DNA of 64,000 nucleotides. It comes from Phycisphaerae bacterium (GTDB taxonomy: Bacteria > Planctomycetota > Phycisphaerae > SM23-33). Of the stretch, positions 34,265 to 43,875 are shown one piece after another; within the stretch, counting starts at the first letter, position 1, and every line of letters starts with the position of its first letter. Under the pieces are notes generated by a model. It had not been told where the DNA came from. It did not search any database and saw nothing but the letters and a program-made list of their open reading frames with translations. The position numbers were made by a program, and so were the translations under genes. Location: contig WRDM01000005.1 in assembly GCA_009783465.1 (NCBI GenBank), positions 33,872-97,871 of the forward strand. Reading direction: 5' to 3'.

Positions 34265-35803
34265 ATGCAAGAGAGTCATCGGCTCATTATTAATAGCTTC
34301 TCGGTGTTTTGCCGCATGGTTCTCACGATGGCCATTGGGTTGGTGTTGCCTCCGTTTGTGGTCAAGCAGTTGGGGCCGGAAAATTTCGGTATGGCCTTGG
34401 TCATCACGTCGATCATGACCATTATCATGTTGGTTCAGGCCGGCATGCCGACGACGACGGCGCGGTTTGTGGCGATCGCCCAAGCCCGCGGTGACCATGA
34501 CGAGATGAGCCGTGTGATGAGCACGTCCCTGGCCTTTCTGTTGGTTTGTTCCGGGATTGGGCTGATTTTCGTGGGATTATTCGCGTACTGGCCGGAACTG
34601 CTGCTGTCCTGGCCTGACAGCATGTCGCGGGGAACGGTTCAATGGGTCGTGATCATTATGGGCGTGCTGGCCGTTCTGGGAATCCCCCTGACCATCGGCC
34701 CCATGGCCTTTGTGGGGCGGGAACGCTACGTCTTACAGAATCTGGTGCAGGTAGGCGGGCTGTTTCTGAAATTCTTCGCTGTCTACGGTCTGCTGTTGAT
34801 TTTTCCAGGCAGCATGATTGTCTATGCCGCCTCCCAATCCGGCGCGATTGTCCTTACGACCTTTGTTACATTCCTGTTGGCCTTGTTTTTGTTTAAAGAA
34901 AATCGAATCTCTCTCTCTCTCGCGGATGCCGGCATGCTTCGCAGGATGTTGTCGTACGGGGCGGTGGTAATGTTTATCGACATGGCCGCGCTGCTGTACT
35001 TACAGGCGGATTACTTTCTGATTGGAAAGTTGCTGGACACAAAGTCTGTGGCGTTGTTTAATTTGTCGGTGTTGTGGCTGATGGCGTTGCACAAAGTGCT
35101 GCGCATAATGGTTGGCGTGGTCACACCGGCGGCCGCTCGTAACCAAACCGCGGGCAACACGGCTGCCTTGTCCATGATGTTTGTGCGAACCGCGAAGTAT
35201 GGCCTGCTTGCCGCCCTCGTGCCGTTGACCATGTTTTTCTTTTACCGATTTGAACTGATGGATCTATGGATGGGGCCCGGATATGGAGAGGTGGCCGTCC
35301 TGATGCTTCCCATCCTGGTGACGGACGTTTTTTACTATGCGGTGATGGGCGGAGAGCGGATGTTTGTGGGGATGGGGCAGGTTCGTGTTCTTCTGGTGAC
35401 GGCGATCATTTGCGGCGTGCTGAATATCGGCCTTGCGCTGTTTCTGGCGATCGGGCTGGAGATGGGGCTGATGGGGTTCAGCCTGGCCTACATGATCGCG
35501 ATGCTGCTACGGAATGCCATTATCCTTCCTGTGTTTTTCATGAAGGTGTTTCGTGTGCAACTCGGGCAGTTCTTTACGAAGTGTTATCTTCGTCCGTTGC
35601 TGTGCGCCGCGGTCACGGTGCCTGTTGTTTATATCGTGTGGCAGTTCATTCCGGGGCTGACGTGGCTCAGGATGTTCCTGGCGGCGGCGACGGTCGGCGT
35701 GTTGTATATTCCTGTGGTCGGATGGATTGGCATGGACGCGTACGACCGGAATGTGGTACGTCAGTTGGCGGGAAAAGTGGCAAAAAAATTCCGAGGGCGT
35801 TGA
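34265..35803 (+). CDS. Polysaccharide flippase (Wzx/MATE-like)
   Basis: 512 residues, about 12-14 transmembrane helices, MOP superfamily. N-terminal RLIINSFSVFCRMVLTMAIG and LPPFVVKQLGPENFGMALV is the usual Wzx opening (LxxxxYGxxxL-like). Would flip the lipid-linked repeat unit to the periplasm for the polymerase. ATG 34265 has no strong RBS. It precedes the dehydrogenase gene closely and ends in a basic tail (KVAKKFRGR). Confidence 0.85.
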   Translation: MQESHRLIINSFSVFCRMVLTMAIGLVLPPFVVKQLGPENFGMALVITSIMTIIMLVQAGMPTTTARFVAIAQARGDHDEMSRVMSTSLAFLLVCSGIGLIFVGLFAYWPELLLSWPDSMSRGTVQWVVIIMGVLAVLGIPLTIGPMAFVGRERYVLQNLVQVGGLFLKFFAVYGLLLIFPGSMIVYAASQSGAIVLTTFVTFLLALFLFKENRISLSLADAGMLRRMLSYGAVVMFIDMAALLYLQADYFLIGKLLDTKSVALFNLSVLWLMALHKVLRIMVGVVTPAAARNQTAGNTAALSMMFVRTAKYGLLAALVPLTMFFFYRFELMDLWMGPGYGEVAVLMLPILVTDVFYYAVMGGERMFVGMGQVRVLLVTAIICGVLNIGLALFLAIGLEMGLMGFSLAYMIAMLLRNAIILPVFFMKVFRVQLGQFFTKCYLRPLLCAAVTVPVVYIVWQFIPGLTWLRMFLAAATVGVLYIPVVGWIGMDAYDRNVVRQLAGKVAKKFRGR

Positions 35804-35825
35804 CGATCTCGAATGGAGCAGCGTG

Positions 35826-37133
35826 ATGAGTATTTGTGTAATCGGAACAGGATATGTGGGATTGGTGGCAGGCGTTTGTTTTGCCGACACCGGGCAGTCG
35901 GTGGTTTGTGTGGACGCCAATCCGCGGATTGTCGAAAAACTGACGGCGGGGCAGCCCACGATTTATGAGCCGGGGTTGGCGGAGATGCTTGAGCGGAACA
36001 TTCACGCCGGGCGGCTGACGTTCACCACCGATTTGGCCGACGCCATCGGTCGATGCGGCACGATATTTATTGCCGTCGGCACGCCGCCCCAGCCCTCGGG
36101 CGATGTGGATCTGGGGCAGGTCGTCGCGGTGGCCAACAGTATTGCCGCCCATGCCGATCGGTCAAAAGTTGTGGTCATGAAAAGCACCGTGCCCGTGGGC
36201 ACCTGTCGGCTGGTCAGCGACATTTTCGCCAAGCACGCCCGCGTGCAGCTCGATTATGTTTCCAACCCGGAGTTTCTCAAGGAAGGCAACGCGATCGAGG
36301 ACTTTACCAAGCCCGACCGTGTGGTCATTGGCGCCTTCAACCCCAAGGCAGCGCAAATCATCGCGGACCTGTACGCGCCGTACATGCGTCAAAGCCAGCG
36401 CATCCTGGTGACTGACCCGCTCAGCGCGGAGATCGCCAAGTATGCGGCCAACACCATGCTGGCGATGCGGATTTCGTTCATGAATGAACTGTCGCGGCTA
36501 TGCGAAGCCAGCGGCGCCAACGTGGACGACGTCCGCCGCTGCGTGGGCAGCGATCAACGTATTGGTCCGGCGTTTCTGTTTCCGGGATTGGGGTACGGCG
36601 GTTCGTGCTTCCCGAAGGACGTGCAGGCGTTGATTCACATCGGGCAGAAGTACAGTACGCCGATGAACCTGGCCGTGGCTACGCATGAGGCCAATCGGGC
36701 GCAGGTGCCGTATTTCCAGTCGTTGATTTCCCGGTGGGCTGACGGAAAACTGGCGGGGAGAAAGATCGCCGTGTGGGGGCTGGCATATAAGGCCCGCACC
36801 GACGACACGCGCATGAGTCCCGCCGTCGAGGTGGTGCAATGGCTGCTCCAGCAAGGGGCGATGGTGACGGCACATGATCCGCAGGCGATTCCAAACGCCC
36901 GCAAAACGCTGGGGGATGCCGTGACGTACCGCGAGCAGATGTATCCGACGCTTGACGGCGCCGACGCCCTGCTGGTGCTGACGGACTGGCAGGAGTACCG
37001 CAATCCCGACTTCGAGGAAGTCAAGCGGCGCCTGGCGTCGGCCGTTGTGTTCGACGGGCGAAACTTGTATAACCCACGTTCGCTTCGCGACATGGGATTT
37101 GTGTATACCAGCATTGGACGTCCCACGTTGTGA
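35826..37133 (+). CDS. UDP-glucose/GDP-mannose dehydrogenase family (UDP-glucose 6-dehydrogenase-like)
   Basis: 435 residues. Oxidises a nucleotide sugar C6 hydroxyl to a uronate in two NAD steps. Seen: GTGYVGLVAGVCFADTG, the AVGTPPQPSGDVDL block, STVPVGTCR, VSNPEFLKEGNAIEDF, the catalytic Cys in GLGYGGSCFPKDVQAL near 261, and LTDWQEYRNPDF. These fit UDP-glucose dehydrogenase better than GDP-mannose dehydrogenase. GGAG lies 8 bases before ATG 35826. A uronic acid product would supply the carboxyl group for a TupA-type ligase. Confidence 0.92.
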   Translation: MSICVIGTGYVGLVAGVCFADTGQSVVCVDANPRIVEKLTAGQPTIYEPGLAEMLERNIHAGRLTFTTDLADAIGRCGTIFIAVGTPPQPSGDVDLGQVVAVANSIAAHADRSKVVVMKSTVPVGTCRLVSDIFAKHARVQLDYVSNPEFLKEGNAIEDFTKPDRVVIGAFNPKAAQIIADLYAPYMRQSQRILVTDPLSAEIAKYAANTMLAMRISFMNELSRLCEASGANVDDVRRCVGSDQRIGPAFLFPGLGYGGSCFPKDVQALIHIGQKYSTPMNLAVATHEANRAQVPYFQSLISRWADGKLAGRKIAVWGLAYKARTDDTRMSPAVEVVQWLLQQGAMVTAHDPQAIPNARKTLGDAVTYREQMYPTLDGADALLVLTDWQEYRNPDFEEVKRRLASAVVFDGRNLYNPRSLRDMGFVYTSIGRPTL

Positions 37134-37186
37134 GCGGCGCGATCCTGACGAGGCGATGGACAACCGATTGAACACGGATTTTTGTC

Positions 37187-38368
37187 ATGGAAAAAGAACG
37201 CAAAGAAAAAGTCATTCTGTTCTACCGATATTTGCCGCATTATCGTCTAGGCCTGTACGAACTCCTGTATAACAGTCCGAAGTTTGACTATAGTTTTTTC
37301 GTCGGGCAGAAGGGCGGAGAAAAAAAAGAGGAGACGCTCCATTTACCGGACGAAACACCGTTCCCCGTGCAATACCGCCGCATGTGGTCGTTTCAGCCGT
37401 TGAAAAAAAAGAACCCAATGTATTTTCAGCCTGGGGAAATCGCGGCGGCGCTGGGGCGAAAATATAACGTGTTAATCCTGAACGCGGATTATCACGTCGT
37501 GTCCTATCTTCTGGCCTCGATACTGGGGCGTCTGTGCGGAAAAAAAATCATTCATTGGGGCCATGCCGTGCCTCGAAAGGGGCCGGAAAAAGAAGGTAGT
37601 TTCCGATGGTGGTTCCGAAAGCTGGCCAATCGACTCGCCCACGCCTTCTTGTTGTACGGCAATCGTGAGTACAACCTCTATGCCGAGCGCGGCGTGGACA
37701 TGAAACGGTATTTTCCGGTCAACAACGCGCTGGATACTCGTCCGGTGCAGGCGCTGATTGACGCGTTATCGCCGCAGGAACTGGAAACGTTCCAGAAGGA
37801 AAAGGGACTCTTCGGCCGCCGCGTCCTGATTTATACCGGGCGATTGATCAAGGAAAAACAGGTCGATCTGGGTGTGGCGGCGATGCCGCGGATATTGGCC
37901 AAAATCCCCAACGCGACGTTGCTGCTGATCGGCGACGGGCCTGAGATGGACAATCTCAAGGCACAGGCCCGGCAACTACAGGTCGAGGACGCGGTGATTT
38001 TTGCCGGCGGGGTCTACGACGACGCGACGTTGACTAAATACTACCTCAGCAGCGAGGTGGCCGTCAGTCCCGGATACATCGGCCTGATGATCAATCATGC
38101 CTTCATGTATGGCCTGCCGGCGCTGACCCACGACAACTACTGGATTCATGCGCCGGAAGTCATCATGCTCCAGCCGGGAGAAACCGGCGCCTTTTTCAAA
38201 GAAAACAATGCGGAAGACCTGGCCGACAAGGCGATTGAACTGCTGGGAAACCCGGAAAAACTGGCGAAAATGCGGGACAACTGCCGGCGGCTGATCGCCA
38301 CCGAATACAACGAACGCTATATGGCGGATAGGTTCGACAAGGCCGTGGAATACGCGCTGGATCATTGA
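37187..38368 (+). CDS. Glycosyltransferase (GT4-like) lacking the usual E-x7-E
   Basis: 393 residues, GT-B. It starts KVILFYRYLPHYRLGLYELL, typical of transferases that act on lipid-linked oligosaccharides. LIYTGRLIKEKQVDLGV and LLIGDGPEMDN are the donor-domain signatures. At the E-x7-E position it has SPGYIGLMINHAFMYGLP, with no glutamate; this variant is known in a GT4 subgroup with P-G-x-x-G-L. A longer basic N-terminus (MEKERKEKV) precedes the fold. It ends the polysaccharide run; the next gene is unrelated. Confidence 0.82.
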   Translation: MEKERKEKVILFYRYLPHYRLGLYELLYNSPKFDYSFFVGQKGGEKKEETLHLPDETPFPVQYRRMWSFQPLKKKNPMYFQPGEIAAALGRKYNVLILNADYHVVSYLLASILGRLCGKKIIHWGHAVPRKGPEKEGSFRWWFRKLANRLAHAFLLYGNREYNLYAERGVDMKRYFPVNNALDTRPVQALIDALSPQELETFQKEKGLFGRRVLIYTGRLIKEKQVDLGVAAMPRILAKIPNATLLLIGDGPEMDNLKAQARQLQVEDAVIFAGGVYDDATLTKYYLSSEVAVSPGYIGLMINHAFMYGLPALTHDNYWIHAPEVIMLQPGETGAFFKENNAEDLADKAIELLGNPEKLAKMRDNCRRLIATEYNERYMADRFDKAVEYALDH

Positions 38369-38440
38369 CGGGCATTGGTAATTTTGGCCTCGGGCTGGTA
38401 TCATCGTCGCCGGATTCCTTGTTGAAAACAGGTTTCGGCG

Positions 38441-40474
38441 ATGACGGTTCGGGCGGTTATTTTCGGTGCGGTGGCGGCCATTCTGATTGGCGGCGTGGGG
38501 TATTTTAACGATTTCGTTCTCAAGCTCACCTATGTTGTGGGCAATCATTTGCCTGTCAGTGTGGTGGGGATTCTCCTGGTTGTCGTTATCGGATGGAATC
38601 CGGTGGCGCATTTCGTTTGGCCTCGTGCCAGGTTGCGGGCGGCGGAATTGGCCGTCGTGGTGTTGCTGATGTTCAGCGCGTGCAGCATTCCCGGCAGCGG
38701 GCTGATGCGGACGTTTATGCACGGCGTCGCGTTGCCCGTGCGGTACGAGAGCCAATCGCCCGGCTGGCAGCGGAACGAGGTTCTCGGCTACGTGCCGTCG
38801 TCGATGATCGTCACCGACGAATCCGCCGTGCGGGAGTATTTCGTCGGCATCGGTTCGCCGGGCAAGCCGATCGCCCTGGACGACGTGCCGTGGCACGCAT
38901 GGGCCACGCCGCTGGCGACTTGGGTGCCGCTGATCCTGCTGATGGCGGGGGCGGTCTTTTGCCTGAGCCTCATCGTGCATCGCCAATGGTCCGTGCACGA
39001 AGGGCTGCGGTACCCCATCGCCTCGGTGATTCGCACGTTGAGCGAGGACGACGGCAGGGCGGTCGGGCCTGTGTTTCGCAGGAGGCTTTTCTGGATTTTC
39101 TGCGGCGCCATCTTCGGCGTTCACCTCCTCAATGGGCTGGACCTCTGGTACAACACGGGCATCCGGGTGCCGCTGGTGTTCGACTGCACCGCCCTGCTGC
39201 GGGAACACAAATTGCTGCAACATTCGCCGCAGGGCTTCCCGCTGACCCTGGTGAACATTTACCCCGCCGTGGTGGGGTTTGCGTTTTTCCTGGCGATGGA
39301 CGTGAGTTTCAGCCTGGGCATTTCGCAGATCCTGTTCGCGGTCATTGCCGGAAGCCTGATCCTGATCGGCATGGATTGCCCGAGCGACCTGATGAGCGGC
39401 GGGCCTTTCGATTTCCAGCGGTTCGGCGGCTATCTGGGCATCGCGTTGCTGCTGGCGTATACGGGCCGGGCGCATTACCTGAGGCTGGCCAGGGGCGCGT
39501 TGTACCTGGAGAAGCCCCAGCCTGAGAACGTCATGGGCGTGTGGGCGCTGCGGGTGTTGCTGTTGTGCGTGGCGGGCTTCGTGGCGATATTGAGTTCGCT
39601 GGGCATGGATTGGCCGATGGCGGTGCTGTTGGTCCTGCTGACGCTGATGTTGTTCACGGTGGCGGCGCGGATCAACGTCGAGGGCGGGCTGTTTTTCCTC
39701 CAGGCCGGCTGGACGCCGGTGGCCGTGCTGGCGGCGGGGTTCGGTATCGGCGCGTTGGGGCCTTCGAATCTCGTGTTGATCGCGTTCGTCACGGCGGTTT
39801 TCGCCCTGGACCCGCGCGAGTGCCTCATGCCGTTTCTCGTCAACGGGATGAAATTGTGCGACGACCGCAAGGTTCTGCGGCCCGCGGTGGTGGGGGCATC
39901 GTCGGGCGTGTTTGTGATTGCACTGGGCGTGGCTGTGGTGGTGGTGCTCTGGGCAACCTACAACTACGGCGTGCCTCGCGGCGACAACTGGGCGACCGCC
40001 GACGTGCCGAAAATGCCCTTGCGATTCACCAACGATTCCATCGACACGCTCAAGGGCACCGGAAAATTCGAGCAAAGTCTTGGCCTGTCCACGACCGGTC
40101 GGATTGGCGAGGGCATCCGCCACATGGTCACCGACGGGCGGTTCCTGATCTGGTCGGGCATTGGCGTGGGGGCGGCGTTGTTGCTGAGTTATCTCCGCCT
40201 GCGGATTCCGCATTGGCCGATCCATCCGGTGCTGCTGCTGGTGTGGGGCACGTATCCGATTTCCTGGCTTAGTCACTCGTTTTTGCTGGGGTTTTTGCTC
40301 AAATTTGTGACGGTCAAACTGGGCGGCACGGGCGCGTACAACGCCGCCAAGCCGGCGATGATAGGCCTGATCGCCGGCGAAGTCGCTGGCGCGTTCTTAT
40401 GGATGGTCGTCGGCCTGATCTATCACGCCACCACCGGCTACACGCCGCCGAAGTACATGATTTTTCCGGGGTAG
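38441..40474 (+). CDS. DUF6785/DUF6784-type polytopic membrane protein
   Basis: 677 residues with about 15 hydrophobic segments. The N-terminal half has RAAELAVVVLLMFSACSIPG and LMRTFMHGVALPVRY; the second half has EGGLFFLQAGWTPV and the loop YNYGVPRGDNWATADVPKMP. The last helices contain GTYPISWLSHSFLLGFLLK and TGYTPPKYMIFPG. This arrangement matches the DUF6785/6784 family found in planctomycetes and verrucomicrobia; transport is plausible but unproven. No partner gene is visible. Confidence 0.7.
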   Translation: MTVRAVIFGAVAAILIGGVGYFNDFVLKLTYVVGNHLPVSVVGILLVVVIGWNPVAHFVWPRARLRAAELAVVVLLMFSACSIPGSGLMRTFMHGVALPVRYESQSPGWQRNEVLGYVPSSMIVTDESAVREYFVGIGSPGKPIALDDVPWHAWATPLATWVPLILLMAGAVFCLSLIVHRQWSVHEGLRYPIASVIRTLSEDDGRAVGPVFRRRLFWIFCGAIFGVHLLNGLDLWYNTGIRVPLVFDCTALLREHKLLQHSPQGFPLTLVNIYPAVVGFAFFLAMDVSFSLGISQILFAVIAGSLILIGMDCPSDLMSGGPFDFQRFGGYLGIALLLAYTGRAHYLRLARGALYLEKPQPENVMGVWALRVLLLCVAGFVAILSSLGMDWPMAVLLVLLTLMLFTVAARINVEGGLFFLQAGWTPVAVLAAGFGIGALGPSNLVLIAFVTAVFALDPRECLMPFLVNGMKLCDDRKVLRPAVVGASSGVFVIALGVAVVVVLWATYNYGVPRGDNWATADVPKMPLRFTNDSIDTLKGTGKFEQSLGLSTTGRIGEGIRHMVTDGRFLIWSGIGVGAALLLSYLRLRIPHWPIHPVLLLVWGTYPISWLSHSFLLGFLLKFVTVKLGGTGAYNAAKPAMIGLIAGEVAGAFLWMVVGLIYHATTGYTPPKYMIFPG

Positions 40475-40482
40475 ACGGTGGG

Positions 40483-40730
40483 GATTTCGGTCTCGTGGTG
40501 AAGGGGAAAGGTTCGTTCGAGGGAAGCAAGCCAGTAGCCAATAGCCAGTAGCCAGCAGGTATGGTGAAACGTGTACAACTCACACGATCAGAAATTTTCA
40601 GCATCCACATAGTTGTTCCCACGTTCACTGCCTTTTTGTCCTTATCGTTCCGTACCTATTGGCTATTGGCTACTGGCTTGCTTCCCTCGAACGAATCGTT
40701 CGTTTGCGCCACACGAATTGGAAAAACTCC
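40483..40730. repeat. Repeat E7 (reversed core)
   Basis: Full copy: shell GGTTCGTTCGAGGGAAGC, arms, and a core in the same reversed orientation as E3 (CTCACACGATC on the + strand). Closing boundary is CCGTACC instead of CCATACC. Confidence 0.88.
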
Positions 40731-40797
40731 CAGGGCAATCGTCTTATTAAAGTCCCGCCGTCAGCGGTCGATATCTTGGGTAGACGAGTAACAACAT

Positions 40798-40936
40798 CCA
40801 AGCCGTCCGGAGGGCGTCTCGTCAATATCGCCGAGTTCGTTGGACGGTTTGGATACTTTTTGCGGCGGACACCCCGAGCCAAAAACTCGGGCAGCGTAAA
40901 ACCGGCTTCGAAACATATCGAGGCCGGTTTTATTTT
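40798..40936 (+). ncRNA. Candidate structured RNA (three hairpins, last is a terminator)
   Basis: Three successive stems in a gap with no gene: CCAAGCCGTCC (40798-40808) with GGACGGTTTGG (40843-40853), CCCGAG/CTCGGG around CCAAAAA, and the terminator stem. The first stem encloses GGAGGGCGTC and ATCGCCGAG. The layout resembles a small RNA or riboswitch, but I match it to no known class. The nearest downstream gene (NmrA) starts 330 bases later, beyond hairpin H6. Confidence 0.5.
40898..40936 (+). terminator. Rho-independent terminator, potentially bidirectional
   Basis: Stem AAAACCGGCTTCG / CGAGGCCGGTTTT (13 bp with G-T wobble) with loop AAACATAT and trailing ATTTT; the A-run on the left would serve the other strand. 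Confidence 0.82.
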
Positions 40937-41039
40937 ATGGAAAACTCAACCGTATCCCGCAATCACACGATCCGCATATCCCGCGTCCGTGTGTCTCCGA
41001 ACAAGTACCTGTGTATTCCCCGGTTTTTCGCGTGCTCTT

Positions 41040-41172
41040 CCTGTTCAGGCGCACCTGGCCGCAGGCCCTGCCATTTTGCGTTGTGAAACGTTGTGGCAGA
41101 CAAAGCGTTCTGTCGCTCACAACGTTCTACAACGCAAAATGGCAGGGCCTGCGGCCAGGTGCGCCTGAATGG
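41040..41172. repeat. Repeat H6
   Basis: TTCAGGCGCACCTGGCCGCA, then GGCCCTGCCATTTTGCGTTG, with the exact inverse (CAACGCAAAATGGCAGGGCC) on the right. Same family as H3 and H7. Confidence 0.9.
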
Positions 41173-41265
41173 GAATCCCGTGTAAAATAGGAGTCCCACG
41201 CGTTCGCCTCGCCACGTGCCGCGCGAATGGCGTCCCACGGCCTAGAATTCGGGGGAGGGAATATC

Positions 41266-42141
41266 ATGCCGGAGAGCAAGATGGTGTTTGTGTGCGGCGT
41301 GACGGGCAGGCAGGGGGGAGCCGTTGCCCGCGCGTTGTTGCGGGACAAGTGGCAGGTGCGCGGCCTGACGCGGGATCCATCCAAGCGGGAGGCCCGCGAG
41401 TTGCAGCGTCTTGGGGTGGAGACGGTTCGCGGCGACATGGGCGACCGCGACGATCTCGAGCAGTACATGCAGGGCTGCCACGGGGTGTTCAGCGTGCAGA
41501 ATTTCTGGGAGTGCGGCACGGAGGACGAGATTCGCCAGGGGCGGCTCGTGGCGGCCGTCGCGAAGGACGTGGGGATCGACCACCTGGTCTACTCGTCCGT
41601 GGGCGGGGCGGATCTGCGGACGGGCATCCCGCACTTCGAGAGCAAGTGGGAGATCGAGCAGTACATCGCGGATCTGCACATGGCGGCGACGATTTTGAGG
41701 CCTGTGTTTTTCTTCGACAATTTCTGTTCGCCCCCGCTGAGTGACGGCATCAACAGCGGCGTGCTGTCGCTGCCCATGAAGAGCGACAAGCCGCTCCAGA
41801 TGATCGCCACGCAGGACATCGGCGGGCTGGCGGCGATGGCGTTTTCGAGGCCTGAGCAGTTCAAGGGCAAGGCCATCGAGATTGCCGGCGACGAGTTGAC
41901 GATGCCGGAGACGGCGAAGCTGCTCAGCGCGTCGCTGAACAGACCGGTGCGGTTCCAGGAGATGTCGATGGACGCGATGGCCTCGTTCAGCCTGGACCTG
42001 GCGGAGATGTTCGTGTGGTTCAACGAGACGGGGTACAGCGCGAACATCGAGGCGTTGCGTGATCTGTATCCGCCGTTGCAGGATTTGCGCTCGTGGCTGT
42101 CGCAGCCGGCATTTGCGGAGCGGCTGTCGCGGGCGGCGTAG
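41266..42141 (+). CDS. NmrA-like NAD(P)-binding protein
   Basis: 291 residues, atypical SDR of the NmrA/HSCARG type. MVFVCGVTGRQGGAVARALL carries the GxxGxxG nucleotide loop; GLTRDPSKREARELQRLG and VRGDMGDRDDLEQYMQG fit NADP-sensing NmrA proteins; HLVYSSVGGAD occupies the place of the usual YxxxK, which is absent, so catalysis is doubtful and redox sensing or ubiquinone-type reduction are options. GGGAGGGA lies 4 bases before ATG 41266. Confidence 0.82.
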   Translation: MPESKMVFVCGVTGRQGGAVARALLRDKWQVRGLTRDPSKREARELQRLGVETVRGDMGDRDDLEQYMQGCHGVFSVQNFWECGTEDEIRQGRLVAAVAKDVGIDHLVYSSVGGADLRTGIPHFESKWEIEQYIADLHMAATILRPVFFFDNFCSPPLSDGINSGVLSLPMKSDKPLQMIATQDIGGLAAMAFSRPEQFKGKAIEIAGDELTMPETAKLLSASLNRPVRFQEMSMDAMASFSLDLAEMFVWFNETGYSANIEALRDLYPPLQDLRSWLSQPAFAERLSRAA

Positions 42142-42188
42142 AATGGGACAGACCAAAGAGGCAGGGGTCGGCAAGTGAGGGGAACCTT

Positions 42189-43841
42189 ATGAAGCAGATC
42201 GTGGTCATGGCGATAGCCATCGTGGGCGTGGGCCTGATGGGATGCGGCAAGAAGGCGGGCGCCGGCTATCAAGGAGACGGGTACTACTACAGTGGCGATT
42301 CCGGCAGTACGTTCCAGCGTTCGGGCCAGCCGCAGGACAACCGATTTGGCGTGCATCCCAGCGGCAGGGCGATGTTCGATTCCAGCGCCTGCAACCCCCA
42401 TCCCAGCCGCTCGGCGTTCGCGGGGGAGCGTACCGCCAAGAGCGACAAGGGCGAGTGCAAGCCCTGCAAATGCAAGGATAAGGACAAGGCCAAGACCGAG
42501 ACCAAACCGCAGAAGGGCCAGGCCTTCCAGGGCAAGGAGCGATGCGAATGCGAAGGCAGCCGCAGCTTCTTCAGCGACCTGGAGCCGTCGGCTGTGCCGC
42601 AGCCGATCGGCATGGCTCGCGTGACGATGGTGACGGGCGTGGTTCGCATGTCGTACCGCATTGACGTGGGCAACGCCGAGAACATCACTGGCGCGTACAT
42701 TCACGTGGGCGAGACCGACGGCCGGCTGGGCCCGGTGGTCGCGACGCTCTACAAGGGCGAGCCCAAAAGCGGCAGCTTCCGTGAGTCGCTGGCAGCCGGC
42801 ACGTTGACGGCGGACCGACTCATGGGTCCGATGCAGGGCAAGGATCTGTCCACGCTGGCGGACGAAATCCGTCGGGGCAACGCGTTCGTCCGCATCACGA
42901 CGACGGAACGGCCCGAGGGCATCCTGGCTGGCAGACTCAGCATCCATGAACCGCCCGCCGACACGCGGGACCAGTTCATGGGCGAAGCTCCCCGCCAGCA
43001 GAGCAATCCGGCCAACCGGATGAACGAATCGAAGCAGCCTTCGGACGCCAATCCGCCTGCCGGTGCGCGTCAGCCTGCCGACAGCACGGTGGCGCCCACC
43101 AGCGCGACCTTGGGGGCCGTCTTTGTCCCCATCGCCGCGTATGACAGCGACGTCAAGGACAAGGCCGCCAAGGAAGGCAAGATCGAGGATCGGCACCTCT
43201 TCGCCGGCGAGGAACGCGGCATGATGTTCACGTCCGTGCTCACCCCGCCCAGCGACATGCCCGACGCCAAGGCGATGCTGTGGCTCGGAGCCAATAAGGA
43301 AGCCTCCGAACTGCGATACCACCTGACGCTCAAAGACGTCAAGGATCCCAAGGGCGCCAATCTGTACCTGGTGGAGAAGTCCGAAAAGGCCACCGGCGAG
43401 AAGGGCGAAAAGGCCCTGGATCGCGCGGAAAAGGCGGTCGAGCATGCGGGCGAAAAGGCCAAAGAGGCCGTTCACGAGATGACCCACAAGGCCGTGGATA
43501 AACTCGGCGAGCCGATCGCCAAGCTGACGATCAAGGGCGAAGTCAAGAGCGGCGCGTTCAGCGGCGTTTTCGCCGAGGGCACGCTGTCCAAGGACGACCT
43601 GACGGGGGCGCTCAAGGGCAAGGATCTCTCTGTCCTGATCGACCACATCCGCCAGGGTCATGTGTATGTCGCCGTGCTGACGGAAAAGGATCCGACCGGG
43701 AAGTTCCAGGGCGTGGTCCACCTCAGGCCGGCGATGGAGAAGCATGAGAAGGGCGAAAAAGAAGGCGCCGGGTTCAAGGGCGAAGAACAGATGCCCGCCA
43801 AACCCGCCACACCGGAAAAACCCGCCCCGCATGTGGATTAG
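42189..43841 (+). CDS. Lipoprotein with two CHRD-type domains
   Basis: 550 residues. Signal peptide with lipobox VGVGLMGC, so probably lipid-anchored. After a Cys/Lys-rich low-complexity region (CKPCKCKDKDKAKTE) come two CHRD-like beta domains: one with MSYRIDVGNAENITGAYIHV and RLGPVVATLY, the second with LRYHLTLKDVKDPKGANLYL and AGFKG-type end. The linker contains EKGEKALDRAEKAVEHAGEK, a helical heptad-like insert inside the second domain. CHRD domains are of unknown chemistry, seen in extracellular or envelope proteins. GGGGAACC precedes the ATG. Confidence 0.78.
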   Translation: MKQIVVMAIAIVGVGLMGCGKKAGAGYQGDGYYYSGDSGSTFQRSGQPQDNRFGVHPSGRAMFDSSACNPHPSRSAFAGERTAKSDKGECKPCKCKDKDKAKTETKPQKGQAFQGKERCECEGSRSFFSDLEPSAVPQPIGMARVTMVTGVVRMSYRIDVGNAENITGAYIHVGETDGRLGPVVATLYKGEPKSGSFRESLAAGTLTADRLMGPMQGKDLSTLADEIRRGNAFVRITTTERPEGILAGRLSIHEPPADTRDQFMGEAPRQQSNPANRMNESKQPSDANPPAGARQPADSTVAPTSATLGAVFVPIAAYDSDVKDKAAKEGKIEDRHLFAGEERGMMFTSVLTPPSDMPDAKAMLWLGANKEASELRYHLTLKDVKDPKGANLYLVEKSEKATGEKGEKALDRAEKAVEHAGEKAKEAVHEMTHKAVDKLGEPIAKLTIKGEVKSGAFSGVFAEGTLSKDDLTGALKGKDLSVLIDHIRQGHVYVAVLTEKDPTGKFQGVVHLRPAMEKHEKGEKEGAGFKGEEQMPAKPATPEKPAPHVD

Positions 43842-43875
43842 GCTGTAAGTTTTTGTGTGATAGTACGTTAAACTG

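Noticed and set aside
37976..40276. 766-codon minus-strand frame opposite the last GT4 and the DUF6785-like gene
   Set aside because: Composition (RQHHQR-type) is that of an antisense shadow; the + strand gene has clear transmembrane structure.
40659..41168. 169-codon + strand frame between E7 and H6
   Set aside because: Made of E7 right arm, the candidate RNA and the H6 left half; no coding character.
41589..43832. 747-codon minus-strand frame opposite NmrA and CHRD genes
   Set aside because: Spans two supported genes, with no recognisable domain and no ribosome binding site.
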